From JANQPX01 sp039197065 (GTDB taxonomy: Bacteria; Pseudomonadota; Alphaproteobacteria; Geminicoccales; Geminicoccaceae): 64,000 bases of DNA. Within the stretch, counting starts at the first letter, position 1; every line of letters begins with the position of its first letter. The DNA lies in NCBI GenBank assembly GCA_039197065.1, contig JBCCUL010000032.1:55838-119837 (forward strand), read 5' to 3'. The translations under genes and the position numbers were made by a program. Below the pieces are notes generated by a model. That model was not told the DNA's origin and made no database searches. It saw only the letters and a list, made by a program, of their open reading frames with translations. Below, in pieces: positions 15,276 to 24,441 of the stretch.

Positions 15276-18200
15276 GTGGCCGAACCTGCCCTGAACTTTG
15301 ATGACACGGCCTCCGATAGCGGAGACAGCGACAAAACTGCCGACAGCACCGGCCGCCTCGTCGCAGGCGCCGTCGACGGCTTGGATGCCCTGTACCTAGC
15401 CGAGCAAGTCAAGGCAGAGGCCCCTGGCCTCGGCTTCCATGTGGCGCGGGATGCGCCGCGGGCGGTCCAGCTTGTCGAGCGTATCAGCTTCTATGCGCCT
15501 GAACTCGACGTTGCGATTCTGCCGGCCTGGGATTGCCTTCCCTATGATCGCGTCTCGCCGAATGGCGATGTCATGGCAAGACGCCTCGCCGTGCTTTCGC
15601 GCCTGTTAGGGCAGGGCGGCAAGCGGCCGGACCTTCTGATCGTCACGGTGAATGCGCTTTTGCAGAAGCTGCCGACGGCTGACGCCATCCGCTCCGGCCT
15701 GTTCTCGGCGAAAGCGGGCGAAAAGATCGATCGCGAGCAGCTTTTGACCTGCCTCGCGCGCAACGGCTATCGCCGCTCCGGCACCGTGGTCGAGCCCGGC
15801 GACTATGCGGTCCGAGGCGGGATCATCGACATCTTTCCGACGGGCGCCGAGCAGCCCCTTCGCCTCGATCTGTTCGGCGACGAGCTGGAAGCGATCCGCG
15901 GCTTCGATCCGCTCACCCAACGATCACTCGGCAAGGTCGACAAGATCGAACTGCTGCCGATGAGCGAGGTGCTGTTGGACGAAGCCTCGATCGAGCGCTT
16001 TCGTGTCGGCTATATGCAGCAATTCGGTGCGGCGACCGGCGATCCACTGTTCGAATCCGTGGTGGAGGGGCGGCCGTTTCCGGGCATGGAGCACTGGCTG
16101 CCGCTGTTTCACGAGGAGCTGGTGCCGATTACCGATTACCTGCCGGCCGGCACGCCGATCAGCTTCGATCCGCTGGCCAAAGACGCGATCGAGGCGCGTC
16201 AGGAGACCATCGGCGAGCATTATGAAAGCCGCCGCGAGCCGCCTGAAGCCGCGCGCGCCATGGGCTCGACCCCTTACAGACCCCTGGCGCCGGACAGTCT
16301 CTATATCAGCGAACAAGGCCTGCAGCGCCTGCTACAGGAGCGCTCTACCGTCGAGCTTTCTGCCTTCGACGCGCCGCCGACCGTGGGCGGGATTGCGGAT
16401 GATGGCCGCGAGGTCGCCGATCTCGGCGGCCGGATCGCCTACGACTTCACGGTCGAACGTAGCAAACAGGACCAGAACCTGTTCGACGCCGTGGTCGCCC
16501 ACATCAAAGAGGCGGACCAGGCGGAAAAACATGTGCTGATCGCGGCTGCCAGCGAAGGCTCGCTGGAGCGGCTGCGCCTGGTGCTCGCCGACCACGGCCT
16601 CGACAATGTCGCCAGGGTCAAATGCTGGACGGAGCTCGATAGGCTGGAGCGGCCGGCGCTTGGCGTTCTGCCGCTGGATCACGGTTTTTCGACCACTGAC
16701 TACGTCGTCCTGTCCGAAACGGACATCTTCGGCGACCGCATGTCCAGGCCAGTCAAGAAGAAGCGGCGCTCGGACCAGTTCATTCCAGAGGTCGCGGCGC
16801 TGGCCGAGGGCGATTTCGTGGTGCATGCCGATCACGGCATCGGGCAGTTTGACGGCCTGATCACGCTTGAGCTTGGCGGCGCTCCCCATGACTGCCTGAA
16901 GCTTTCCTATCATGGCGGCGATCGGCTGTTCGTGCCGGTCGAGAACCTGGATGTTCTCTCCCGCTACGGCTCCAGCGACGGCGTCGTCCAGCTCGACAAA
17001 CTCGGCGGTCTTGGCTGGCAGCAGCGGAAGGCGCGCGTCAAGAAGCGTATCCAGGAGATCGCCGGCGAGCTGATCGAGATCGCCGCCAAGCGCGCCACCA
17101 TGAAGGGCGAAGCGATCGAGACGCCGGTCGGCCTCTATGACGAGTTCGCGGCGCGCTTTGTCTACCAGGAAACCGAGGATCAGGACCGGGCGATCGAGCA
17201 GGTGCTGGCGGATCTAGCGTCCGGCCAGCCGATGGACCGTCTCGTCTGCGGCGATGTCGGTTTCGGCAAGACCGAGGTGGCGCTGCGCGCCGCCTTCGTT
17301 GTCGCGATGGCCGGAAAACAGGTGGCGATCCTTGCCCCCACCACGCTCCTGGCGCGCCAGCATTATACCGTGCTGCGCGAGCGCTTCGCGGGCCTGCCCG
17401 TCAAAGTGTCGCAGCTTTCACGCTTCGTGACGCCTAAAGAAGCCGCCGCCGTCCGCGACGGTCTCGCCGAGGGCAAGATCGACATCGTGGTCGGCACCCA
17501 TGCGCTTTTGGGCGCCAAGGTGCAGTTCAAAAAGCTTGGCCTCGTGGTGATCGATGAGGAGCAGCATTTCGGCGTGGTGCACAAGGAACGCCTGAAGAAG
17601 ATGCGCGCCGAGGTGCATGTGCTGACTATGACCGCAACGCCCATCCCGCGCACGCTGCAGATGGCGATGGGCGGCCTGAAGGAGCTTAGCATTATCGGCA
17701 CGCCGCCGGTCGACCGATTGGCGGTGCGCGCCTTCGTGCTGCCCGCCGATCCCGTGGTCATAAGGGAAGCGATCCTGCGCGAGCATTACCGCGGCGGCCA
17801 GAGCTTCTATGTCTGTCCCCGGATCGAGGATCAAGGCCGGCTGGCCGAACAGCTCCGCACGTTGGTGCCGGAGATCAAGGTGGGCGTCGCCAATGGTCAG
17901 ATGCCGGCAAAAGCGCTCGAAGAGGTGATGGCGGCGTTCTACGACCACAAGATCGATCTTCTGCTGTCCACCAACATCATTGAATCAGGCCTCGACATCC
18001 CGACCGCCAACACCCTGATCGTGCATCGCGCCGATCTCTTCGGCCTGTCCCAGCTCTATCAGCTCCGGGGCCGCGTCGGCCGCGGCAAGGTGCGGGGCTA
18101 CGCCTATTTCACCCTGCCGCCCAAGCGCCGCTTGCGTGAAGTCGCCGAGCGTCGGCTTTCGGTCATTCAAAGCCTGGATCAGCTGGGCGCAGGCTTCCAG

Positions 18201-18815
18201 CTCGCTTCCCATGACCTCGATATCCGCGGGGCCGGCAATCTCTTGGGCGACGAGCAGTCCGGCCACATCAAGGAGGTCGGCTTCGAGCTTTACAACCACT
18301 TGCTTGAGGAGGCCGTCCAACTCGCCAAGCAACAAGGTGAAGGAGGGGAAACGCCCTCCGCGTCGGAGTGGACGCCGCAGATTACGATCGATGCTGCAGC
18401 TTTGATCCCGGCGAGCTATATCGAAGATCTGGATCTTCGCCTCACTATGTATCGCCGTCTGGCCTCACTGGAGGAGGCTGCGGACGTCGAGGCCTTTGCC
18501 GCCGAGCTGATCGACCGCTTCGGTCCCCTGCCGGAAGAGACCGAGCAGCTCCTGAAGCTGATCGGCATCAAGCAGCTCTGCCGCCAGGCTGGCGTTGCCA
18601 AGGTCGATGCCGGCCCCAAGGGCATGGTGCTGGCTTTCCACGAGAACAGCTTCGCCAAGCCCGAGCGTCTGGTCGGTTGGATCGCGGAAAACACCGGCAG
18701 GGTCCGCCTTCGCCCCGACCACCACATCGTCGTCGCCAAAACCACCGCCTCCCCGACCGAACGCCTGCAGGAAGTCCGCAGCCTGATCGACGAACTCGCC
18801 AGGCTGGCAGCCTGA
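15276..18815 (+). CDS. mfd: Transcription-repair coupling factor Mfd
   Basis: 1179 residues from a GTG. Mfd removes RNA polymerase stalled at DNA lesions and recruits UvrA. The UvrB-like N-terminal module covers about residues 30-480. The RNA polymerase-interacting (CarD-like) domain is at about 505-570 (GDFVVHADHGIGQFDGL). The translocase motor has Walker A CGDVGFGKTEVA, DEEQ box VIDEEQHFGVVHKERLK, motif III TATPIPRTLQMA and QLRGRVGRGKVRGYAYF. The C-terminal TRCF domain follows from about 1030. Everything expected is present at normal length. Confidence 0.98.
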   Translation: MAEPALNFDDTASDSGDSDKTADSTGRLVAGAVDGLDALYLAEQVKAEAPGLGFHVARDAPRAVQLVERISFYAPELDVAILPAWDCLPYDRVSPNGDVMARRLAVLSRLLGQGGKRPDLLIVTVNALLQKLPTADAIRSGLFSAKAGEKIDREQLLTCLARNGYRRSGTVVEPGDYAVRGGIIDIFPTGAEQPLRLDLFGDELEAIRGFDPLTQRSLGKVDKIELLPMSEVLLDEASIERFRVGYMQQFGAATGDPLFESVVEGRPFPGMEHWLPLFHEELVPITDYLPAGTPISFDPLAKDAIEARQETIGEHYESRREPPEAARAMGSTPYRPLAPDSLYISEQGLQRLLQERSTVELSAFDAPPTVGGIADDGREVADLGGRIAYDFTVERSKQDQNLFDAVVAHIKEADQAEKHVLIAAASEGSLERLRLVLADHGLDNVARVKCWTELDRLERPALGVLPLDHGFSTTDYVVLSETDIFGDRMSRPVKKKRRSDQFIPEVAALAEGDFVVHADHGIGQFDGLITLELGGAPHDCLKLSYHGGDRLFVPVENLDVLSRYGSSDGVVQLDKLGGLGWQQRKARVKKRIQEIAGELIEIAAKRATMKGEAIETPVGLYDEFAARFVYQETEDQDRAIEQVLADLASGQPMDRLVCGDVGFGKTEVALRAAFVVAMAGKQVAILAPTTLLARQHYTVLRERFAGLPVKVSQLSRFVTPKEAAAVRDGLAEGKIDIVVGTHALLGAKVQFKKLGLVVIDEEQHFGVVHKERLKKMRAEVHVLTMTATPIPRTLQMAMGGLKELSIIGTPPVDRLAVRAFVLPADPVVIREAILREHYRGGQSFYVCPRIEDQGRLAEQLRTLVPEIKVGVANGQMPAKALEEVMAAFYDHKIDLLLSTNIIESGLDIPTANTLIVHRADLFGLSQLYQLRGRVGRGKVRGYAYFTLPPKRRLREVAERRLSVIQSLDQLGAGFQLASHDLDIRGAGNLLGDEQSGHIKEVGFELYNHLLEEAVQLAKQQGEGGETPSASEWTPQITIDAAALIPASYIEDLDLRLTMYRRLASLEEAADVEAFAAELIDRFGPLPEETEQLLKLIGIKQLCRQAGVAKVDAGPKGMVLAFHENSFAKPERLVGWIAENTGRVRLRPDHHIVVAKTTASPTERLQEVRSLIDELARLAA

Positions 18816-18955
18816 GGCTGGACTTGGTGGTGACGCTTGATCGGCGGGTATGCGGGCTCGTTGTGGGTGGTTCGACGCTGATCACAAAACGCTGAGAGCA
18901 GGCGACGGGTGCATGCGCCTGTGGTAGAGCATAAGCCAACAGGGAGATCTGACCG

Positions 18956-19894
18956 TTGACCACATTGCTCTACACCCATCCCTCGTCGCTTGCCCACGAT
19001 ACCGGTCCCGGCCATCCGGAGCAGCAGGCGCGCGCCAAGGTCATTTATGGCGCGATCGAGCGCGAGGAGCAGAAAGGCAATCTCGTCGGCGTCGTCCGCA
19101 AGGATGCGCCCGAGGCGACCCAGGAGCAGCTGGAACGCGTGCATGACGCCGCCTTCGTCCAGGCGATCCTCTCAGCGGTGCCGTCCAGCGGCCATGTGAG
19201 GATCGACGCCGATACGGTGATGTCGCCGGCTTCGGGCGAAGCGGCGCTTTGTCAGGCCGGTGCCGTCTGTGCGGCCGTGGATGCGGTGATGGCAGGCGAG
19301 GCCGACAATGCCATGTGCGCGCTTCGTCCGCCCGGTCATCACGCGGAGCCGGACCGTGCCATGGGATTTTGCCTGTTCAATGGCGTCGCGGTCGGCGCCT
19401 TGCAGGCGATCGGCGCCCATGGTCTGGAGCGCGTCGCCATCTATGATTTCGACGTGCATCACGGCAACGGCACACAGGCGGCGTTCGAGCGGGATGCGCG
19501 CGTCCAGTATCTTTCCACGCACCAATGGCCGCTGTTTCCTGGCACCGGGGCGAAGGAAGAAACCGGCGTCGGCAATATCGTGAACCGGCCGCTGCCGTCT
19601 GGCACCGGATCGCGCGCATGGCGCGACGTGGTCGAGGGTGATATTCTCGCGGCGATGGACGATTTCGCGCCGGAACTGGTGATGATCTCCGCGGGCTTCG
19701 ACGCCCATCGCGCCGATCCGCTCGCGTCCATGGAGCTGGTCGAGGATGATTTTGCCTGGGTGACCGAAGAGTTGGCGGCACTCGCCAAGCGTCATGCCGA
19801 GGGGCGTGTGGTCTCGGTGCTCGAAGGCGGCTATGATCTCGCCGCATTGACCAGCAGTTTTCTCGCCCACCTGAACGTATTGAGAACGACGTGA
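18956..19894 (+). CDS. Histone deacetylase-like (class II, acetoin-utilisation type) amidohydrolase
   Basis: 312 residues from a TTG with GGGAGA ten bases upstream. The zinc-dependent deacetylase fold is clear. It has HPSSLAHDTGPGHPE at the start, the charge-relay motif RPPGHHAEPDRAMGFCLFN, zinc ligands in YDFDVHHGNGTQ and SAGFDAHRADPL, and the Gly-rich loop EGGYD near the end. Homologues act on acetylated polyamines or other small amides in bacteria; the substrate here is not deducible. The stop overlaps the xseB start by four bases, so it heads an operon with xseB, ispA and probably dxs. This linkage is widespread in alphaproteobacteria. Confidence 0.93.
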   Translation: MTTLLYTHPSSLAHDTGPGHPEQQARAKVIYGAIEREEQKGNLVGVVRKDAPEATQEQLERVHDAAFVQAILSAVPSSGHVRIDADTVMSPASGEAALCQAGAVCAAVDAVMAGEADNAMCALRPPGHHAEPDRAMGFCLFNGVAVGALQAIGAHGLERVAIYDFDVHHGNGTQAAFERDARVQYLSTHQWPLFPGTGAKEETGVGNIVNRPLPSGTGSRAWRDVVEGDILAAMDDFAPELVMISAGFDAHRADPLASMELVEDDFAWVTEELAALAKRHAEGRVVSVLEGGYDLAALTSSFLAHLNVLRTT

Positions 19895-20148
19895 CCGACA
19901 AGACGACCAAGACCGACGAGACCATCGCCGCCATGAATTTCGAGCAGGCGCTCGGCGAGCTCGAACAGATCGTGCAGGACCTGGAGCGCGGCCAGCTCGA
20001 TCTCGATGCGGCCATCAAGGCCTATGAGCGCGGCACCCAGCTTCGCGCCCATTGCGATGGCAAGCTGAAGGAAGCACAGCTCCGGGTCGACAAGATCACC
20101 GTTGGCCAGGACGGCAAGGTGTCGAGCGAGCCCGCGGCGCTGACCTAA
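19891..20148 (+). CDS. xseB: Exodeoxyribonuclease VII small subunit XseB
   Basis: 85 residues from a GTG that overlaps the previous stop (GTGA). XseB is the small, multi-copy subunit of exonuclease VII, which degrades single-stranded DNA. The family core is intact: FEQALGELEQIVQDLERGQL then DLDAAIKAYERGTQLRAHC and a short C-terminal tail. The large subunit xseA is not in the window. Translation is coupled to the deacetylase-like gene. Confidence 0.96.
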   Translation: MTDKTTKTDETIAAMNFEQALGELEQIVQDLERGQLDLDAAIKAYERGTQLRAHCDGKLKEAQLRVDKITVGQDGKVSSEPAALT

Positions 20149-20167
20149 GAGCCTGGAGACTTTTGAC

Positions 20168-21055
20168 GTGGGTGATTTCAAGCGCGAGCTCCAGGCCCAT
20201 GCCGATGCCGTTGAGGCCCTGCTGCATGACGTGTTGCCGAAGGCGGTCGGAGCCCAAAAAAAGCTTCATGAGGCAATGCGTTACGCCACGCTGGATGGCG
20301 GTAAGCGCATGCGGCCCTTCCTCGTGGCGGGCGGCGCTTCCCTCTTTGACGTGCCGGGGCAACGGGCCCTTCGCGTCGGCGTCGCGATCGAGCTGATCCA
20401 CAGCTACTCCCTCATTCATGACGATCTGCCGGCGATGGACGACGCGCCGACCCGGCGCGGGCGCCCCTCCTGCCACGTGGCCTTCGACGAGGCGACGGCC
20501 GTGCTGGCGGGCGACTCGCTGCAGAGCCTCGCCTTCGAGGTGCTGGCGGACCGGGCGACCCATCCTGATCCCGGCGTGCGCATCGAGCTGGTGCGCATGC
20601 TGTCGATTGCGGCGGGCGCGCCCGGCATGTGCGGCGGGCAGATGATCGATCTCGAGGCGGAGACCAGACGGCTCGGTTTCGAGGAAACGGTGGTGCTGCA
20701 GCGGCTCAAGACCGGCGCACTCTTCCGCTTCGCCAGCGAAAGCGGTGCGGTACTAGGTGGCGCTTCCTCGCCGGAGCAGGCCGCACTCGGCGCCTATGCC
20801 GATGATTTGGGGCTTGCCTTTCAGATCAAAGATGATCTCCTGGACGTTCAAGGCGATCCGGCGCTCACCGGCAAGGCGCTGGGCCAGGATGTCGAGGCCG
20901 GCAAGGCGACGCTGGTGGCGCTGCTCGGGATCGACGAGGCGGAAAGGCGGCTCTCGGAGCTTCAGGGCAGTGCGTTGCACCACTTGGAGCGCTTCGGTCC
21001 GGCGGCGGGCAGTCTTCGCCAGCTGTTCGCGTTCGCCATCGGGCGGTCCCATTGA
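20168..21055 (+). CDS. ispA: Polyprenyl (farnesyl/geranyl) diphosphate synthase IspA
   Basis: 295 residues from a GTG, 19 bp after xseB. The enzyme condenses isopentenyl diphosphate with allylic diphosphates to make farnesyl (or geranylgeranyl) diphosphate. The first Asp-rich motif is HDDLPAMDDAPTRRGRP, with the two-residue insertion typical of bacterial FPP synthases. The second is FQIKDDLLDVQGD. GGKRMRP near residue 40 is the substrate-binding motif. It sits directly upstream of dxs, so early and later isoprenoid steps are encoded together. Confidence 0.95.
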   Translation: MGDFKRELQAHADAVEALLHDVLPKAVGAQKKLHEAMRYATLDGGKRMRPFLVAGGASLFDVPGQRALRVGVAIELIHSYSLIHDDLPAMDDAPTRRGRPSCHVAFDEATAVLAGDSLQSLAFEVLADRATHPDPGVRIELVRMLSIAAGAPGMCGGQMIDLEAETRRLGFEETVVLQRLKTGALFRFASESGAVLGGASSPEQAALGAYADDLGLAFQIKDDLLDVQGDPALTGKALGQDVEAGKATLVALLGIDEAERRLSELQGSALHHLERFGPAAGSLRQLFAFAIGRSH

Positions 21056-21060
21056 TGCCT

Positions 21061-21096
21061 CGCGGTCGTCATATGACCCGCTGTCATTGCATGACC
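21061..21096. repeat. Second, short array of the 18 bp dyad repeat
   Basis: Two consecutive 18 bp units (CGCGGTCGTCATATGACC and CGCTGTCATTGCATGACC) plus a degraded third lie in the 93 bp gap between ispA and dxs. They match the unit of the 4400-4542 array. Their dyads are GTCAT-ATGAC and GTCAT-TGC-ATGAC, so the variable arm bases are again complementary. Being in the ispA-dxs leader, they could affect dxs expression. Confidence 0.75.
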
Positions 21097-21148
21097 TGCT
21101 GCTGTGCGGACGTCGGACATTGAACGCAATGATAACGGATAGACGCTG

Positions 21149-23074
21149 ATGGTTCATACACCTCTGCTCGATACGATCGACGATCTCAGCGTTCTGAGGC
21201 GTCTTCCCTCGGACAGTCTTCGGCAGGTGGCGGATGAGCTGCGCGCCGAAACGATCGATGCGGTCTCGGTGACCGGCGGCCATCTCGGCGCAGGCCTAGG
21301 CGTGGTCGAGCTGACCGTGGCGCTGCATTACGTGTTCGACACGCCGGACGACAAGATCCTCTGGGATGTCGGCCACCAATGCTATCCGCACAAGATCCTG
21401 ACCGGGCGTCGCGATCGTATCCGAACGCTCCGTCAACCCGGTGGGTTGTCCGGCTTCACCAAGCGGGCCGAGAGCGCGTTCGATCCCTTCGGCGCCGCGC
21501 ACAGCTCGACCTCGATCTCGGCGGGGCTCGGCATGGCGACCGCGCGCGATCTCGCCGGCGACAACTTCGATGTGATCGCGGTGATCGGCGACGGTTCGAT
21601 GAGCGCCGGCATGGCCTATGAAGCCATGAATAATGCGGGTGACATGGGCAAGCGCCTGATCGTCATCCTGAACGACAACGACATGTCGATCGCGCCGCCG
21701 GTGGGCGCCATGTCCAACTACCTCTCCCGCGCGGTCTCGTCGGAAGGCTATCGAAGCCTGAGAGATGTCGCGAAGCAGTTCGCCAATTTCATGCCGCCGC
21801 CGTTGAGGACGGCAGCCGAGCGCGCGGAGGAATATGCACGCGGCATGGTCACCGGCGGCACGCTGTTCGAGGAGCTGGGCTTCTATTACATCGGCCCGGT
21901 GGACGGCCATAATCTCGATCATCTGGTGCCGGTGCTGCAAAATGTGCATGACCACAAGGACTCGGGCCCTGTCCTGATCCATGTGCGCACGCGAAAAGGC
22001 GCTGGCTATCCGCCGGCGGAGAATGCCGCGGACAAATATCACGGCGTGGCCAAGTTCGACACGGCGACCGGCGCCCAGTTCAAGAAGAAGGGCAACGCGC
22101 CCTCCTACACCTCGGTGTTCGCCAAGGGGCTGCTGGCGGAAGCCGAGCATGACGACAAGATCTGCGCGATTACCGCGGCCATGCCGTCCGGCACCGGCGT
22201 TGATGCGTTCATCAAGGCCCATCCGGATCGCTCCTTCGACGTCGGGATCGCCGAACAGCATGGCGTGACCTTCGCGGCCGGTCTCGCCTGCGAGGGGTAC
22301 AGGCCGTTCTGCGCGATCTACTCGACTTTCCTGCAGCGCGCCTATGACCAGGTGGTCCATGATGTCGCCATCCAGGGCCTGCCGGTGCGTTTCGTGCTCG
22401 ATCGGGCCGGCCTGGTGGGCGCCGACGGTCCTACCCATGCGGGCGCCTTTGACGTCGCCTATCTCGGCTGCCTGCCGGGCTTCGTGATCATGGCCGCGGC
22501 CGACGAGGCGGAGCTGATGCATATGGTGGCGACCCAGGTCGCCATCGATGATCGTCCCTCAGCCCTCCGCTATCCGCGAGGTGAGGGGGTGGGCATCGAT
22601 CTGCCGGAACGCGGCACGCCGCTCGAGATCGGCAAGGGCCGGATCGTCCAGGAGAGCAACGGGCCGGTGGCGCTTCTTTCCTTTGGTGCCCGCCTGCAGG
22701 AATGCCTGAAGGCAGCCGAAGAGCTGACCGCCTGCGGCCTGCCGACCACGGTCGCCGATGCGCGGTTCGCCAAGCCGCTGGACGAAGACCTCATTCGCAA
22801 GCTCGCGGTCGAGCACGAACTGCTCGTCACCATCGAGGAAGGCTCGATCGGCGGGTTCGGCTCGCAGGTGCAGCAGTTCATGCTGGATGCCGGCCTGCTC
22901 GACAGCGGCCGTCTAAGGCTGCGTTCGATGACGCTGCCCGACACCTTCATCGACCATGGCACGCCCGCCGGCATGTATGACGAAGCAGGCCTTAACGCAG
23001 CCCACATCGCAGCGCTTGCCCGCGTCATCCTGAAACCGAACGCCGAAGCCGACGCCACCAAAGCCCGCGCCTAG
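21149..23074 (+). CDS. dxs: 1-deoxy-D-xylulose-5-phosphate synthase
   Basis: 641 residues. Dxs condenses pyruvate and glyceraldehyde 3-phosphate in the first step of the non-mevalonate isoprenoid pathway, using thiamine diphosphate. The TPP-binding motif GDGSMSAGMAYEAMNNAG...NDNDMSI is present. So are the early DVGHQCYPHKILTGRRD and the catalytic DVGIAEQHGVTFAAGLA with its conserved Glu. The C-terminal transketolase domain is complete. Length is normal. It follows ispA after a 93 bp gap with two 18 bp repeats. Confidence 0.98.
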   Translation: MVHTPLLDTIDDLSVLRRLPSDSLRQVADELRAETIDAVSVTGGHLGAGLGVVELTVALHYVFDTPDDKILWDVGHQCYPHKILTGRRDRIRTLRQPGGLSGFTKRAESAFDPFGAAHSSTSISAGLGMATARDLAGDNFDVIAVIGDGSMSAGMAYEAMNNAGDMGKRLIVILNDNDMSIAPPVGAMSNYLSRAVSSEGYRSLRDVAKQFANFMPPPLRTAAERAEEYARGMVTGGTLFEELGFYYIGPVDGHNLDHLVPVLQNVHDHKDSGPVLIHVRTRKGAGYPPAENAADKYHGVAKFDTATGAQFKKKGNAPSYTSVFAKGLLAEAEHDDKICAITAAMPSGTGVDAFIKAHPDRSFDVGIAEQHGVTFAAGLACEGYRPFCAIYSTFLQRAYDQVVHDVAIQGLPVRFVLDRAGLVGADGPTHAGAFDVAYLGCLPGFVIMAAADEAELMHMVATQVAIDDRPSALRYPRGEGVGIDLPERGTPLEIGKGRIVQESNGPVALLSFGARLQECLKAAEELTACGLPTTVADARFAKPLDEDLIRKLAVEHELLVTIEEGSIGGFGSQVQQFMLDAGLLDSGRLRLRSMTLPDTFIDHGTPAGMYDEAGLNAAHIAALARVILKPNAEADATKARA

Positions 23075-23121
23075 GTGCCAGGCGGCACCGGCCTGACTTT
23101 GGGCGGTCTCCAGAGGATGTG

Positions 23122-23457
23122 ATGACGATGTCGAACCAAGCCTCAGATGGCGTGACGATGTGCTGGCTGATGGACGATTCTATCCAGCAAGGCGCAGGCT
23201 TGAGTCTGGCGAGGATGACTGTTGAACCAGGCGTAACCTCCGAGCCTCACAGGCATTCGAACTGTTCCGAAACGATCCACCTTCTTTCCGGTAGTGTCGA
23301 ACAACGCAAAGATGATGTTTGGGTCGCGCTAAATGAAGGCGATACGATCCTGATACCGGTGGGTGCGATTCACCAAACCCGCAATGTTGGTGACCGGTCA
23401 GCGATCATGATGATCGCCTATTCAAGCGGGTCCCGCCTCTACCAGGCGGAGACCTGA
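23122..23457 (+). CDS. Small cupin-domain protein
   Basis: 111 residues from the ATG at 23122; a GTG one codon earlier or an ATG at 23128 are alternatives. The fold is a single cupin: motif 1 EPHRHSNCSETIHLLSGSVE carries the metal-ligand pattern HxH...E, and motif 2 GDTILIPVGAIHQTRNVG carries the final His. It probably binds a divalent metal and a small ligand; no substrate can be assigned. It lies 47 bp behind dxs and 59 bp before tlyA, so it is likely in the same transcription unit. Slightly lower G+C than its neighbours suggests it may be a later insertion. Confidence 0.85.
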   Translation: MTMSNQASDGVTMCWLMDDSIQQGAGLSLARMTVEPGVTSEPHRHSNCSETIHLLSGSVEQRKDDVWVALNEGDTILIPVGAIHQTRNVGDRSAIMMIAYSSGSRLYQAET

Positions 23458-23516
23458 CAGATAAAGTCGGCTTTACCGGCGGCATGCCGGAAGTTGCGGA
23501 CTTAGAGACGGATACG

Positions 23517-24272
23517 ATGCCGAAAATCAGAGCGGATCAGCTGACGGTCGAGCTTGGGCTGGCCGACAACAGGACCAAGGCGCAGGCGCTGATCATTGCG
23601 GGTTCGGTGTTTTGGGGTGAGCGGCGGATCGAGAAACCGGGGCAATTGCTGGCGGACGACGCACCGCTGGAGATCCGTGGTCAGGCACTGCCCTATGTCT
23701 CGCGCGGCGGCTTGAAGCTCGCCCATGGGCTCGATCATTTAGAGCTCGATCCGACCGATATGACCGCGATCGATGTCGGGGCGTCGACGGGTGGATTTAC
23801 GGATGTGCTTCTTCAGCGGGGCGCTGCTCATGTCTACGCCGTGGATGTCGGTCACGGACAGCTCGACTGGCGTCTCAGAAACGATCCGCGCGTTACGGTC
23901 ATGGAGAAGACCAACGCTCGCTATTTGACGGCTGAGCAGGTAGACAGGCCCGTGGATCTCGTGGTGTGTGATGCGAGCTTCATCTCCCTTCGCCTGGTGC
24001 TGCCGGCGAGCCTCGGCTTGGTGAAGCCGGACGGCTGGCTGATCGCTTTGATCAAGCCGCAATTCGAGGTGGGCAAGGGCGAGGTGGGCAAGGGCGGCGT
24101 GGTCAGGGATGAAGCACTGCATGAGCGCGTCTGCGATGAGATAAGAAGCTGGCTGTCGGAGATTCAGGGCTGGTCGGTCGTCGACATCACGCCGAGCCCG
24201 ATCCTGGGACCGAAGGGTAATCGGGAATTTCTGATCGGTGCCCGGTGTTTTTCTGCTAGAACACCCACTTGA
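23517..24272 (+). CDS. tlyA: TlyA family rRNA 2'-O-methyltransferase
   Basis: 251 residues from the ATG at 23517 (the frame opens at 23484). TlyA enzymes methylate ribose positions in 16S and 23S rRNA. The N-terminal S4 RNA-binding domain is at about residues 1-60 (KIRADQLTVELGLADNRTKAQ), followed by YVSRGGLKLAHGLD. The Rossmann methyltransferase domain has the SAM motif DVGASTGGFTDVLLQRGA and the later KPQFEVGKGEVGKGGVVRD. The position after ispA and dxs is typical for alphaproteobacteria. Confidence 0.93.
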   Translation: MPKIRADQLTVELGLADNRTKAQALIIAGSVFWGERRIEKPGQLLADDAPLEIRGQALPYVSRGGLKLAHGLDHLELDPTDMTAIDVGASTGGFTDVLLQRGAAHVYAVDVGHGQLDWRLRNDPRVTVMEKTNARYLTAEQVDRPVDLVVCDASFISLRLVLPASLGLVKPDGWLIALIKPQFEVGKGEVGKGGVVRDEALHERVCDEIRSWLSEIQGWSVVDITPSPILGPKGNREFLIGARCFSARTPT

Positions 24273-24441
24273 CAGGTCATCCCAAGCTCTTAAATCCAGG
24301 CGCAAAACAGTTCGCCCGTCGACCAAACTTCTCCCGTGATCCGATCATCATGATCTGGCGTCACGCTGGAGTGGCGGCGATTTGATCGGTCGGACATCGG
24401 GGCGGCTCGTTATTGTCATATAGGAAGGGGACAGGTTCGGC

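Noticed and set aside
18816..18900. Degenerate post-stop element after mfd (GGCGGGTATGCGG)
   Set aside because: Only the distal block resembles copies A-C; the opening palindrome is absent, so it was not counted.
21296..22522. 408-codon minus-strand frame
   Set aside because: Antisense to dxs, low-information composition, no motif.
23072..23090. GGTGCC-AGGC-GGCACC hairpin at the dxs stop as another family 2 copy
   Set aside because: It has a palindrome at the stop, but a different sequence and no tail before the next gene.
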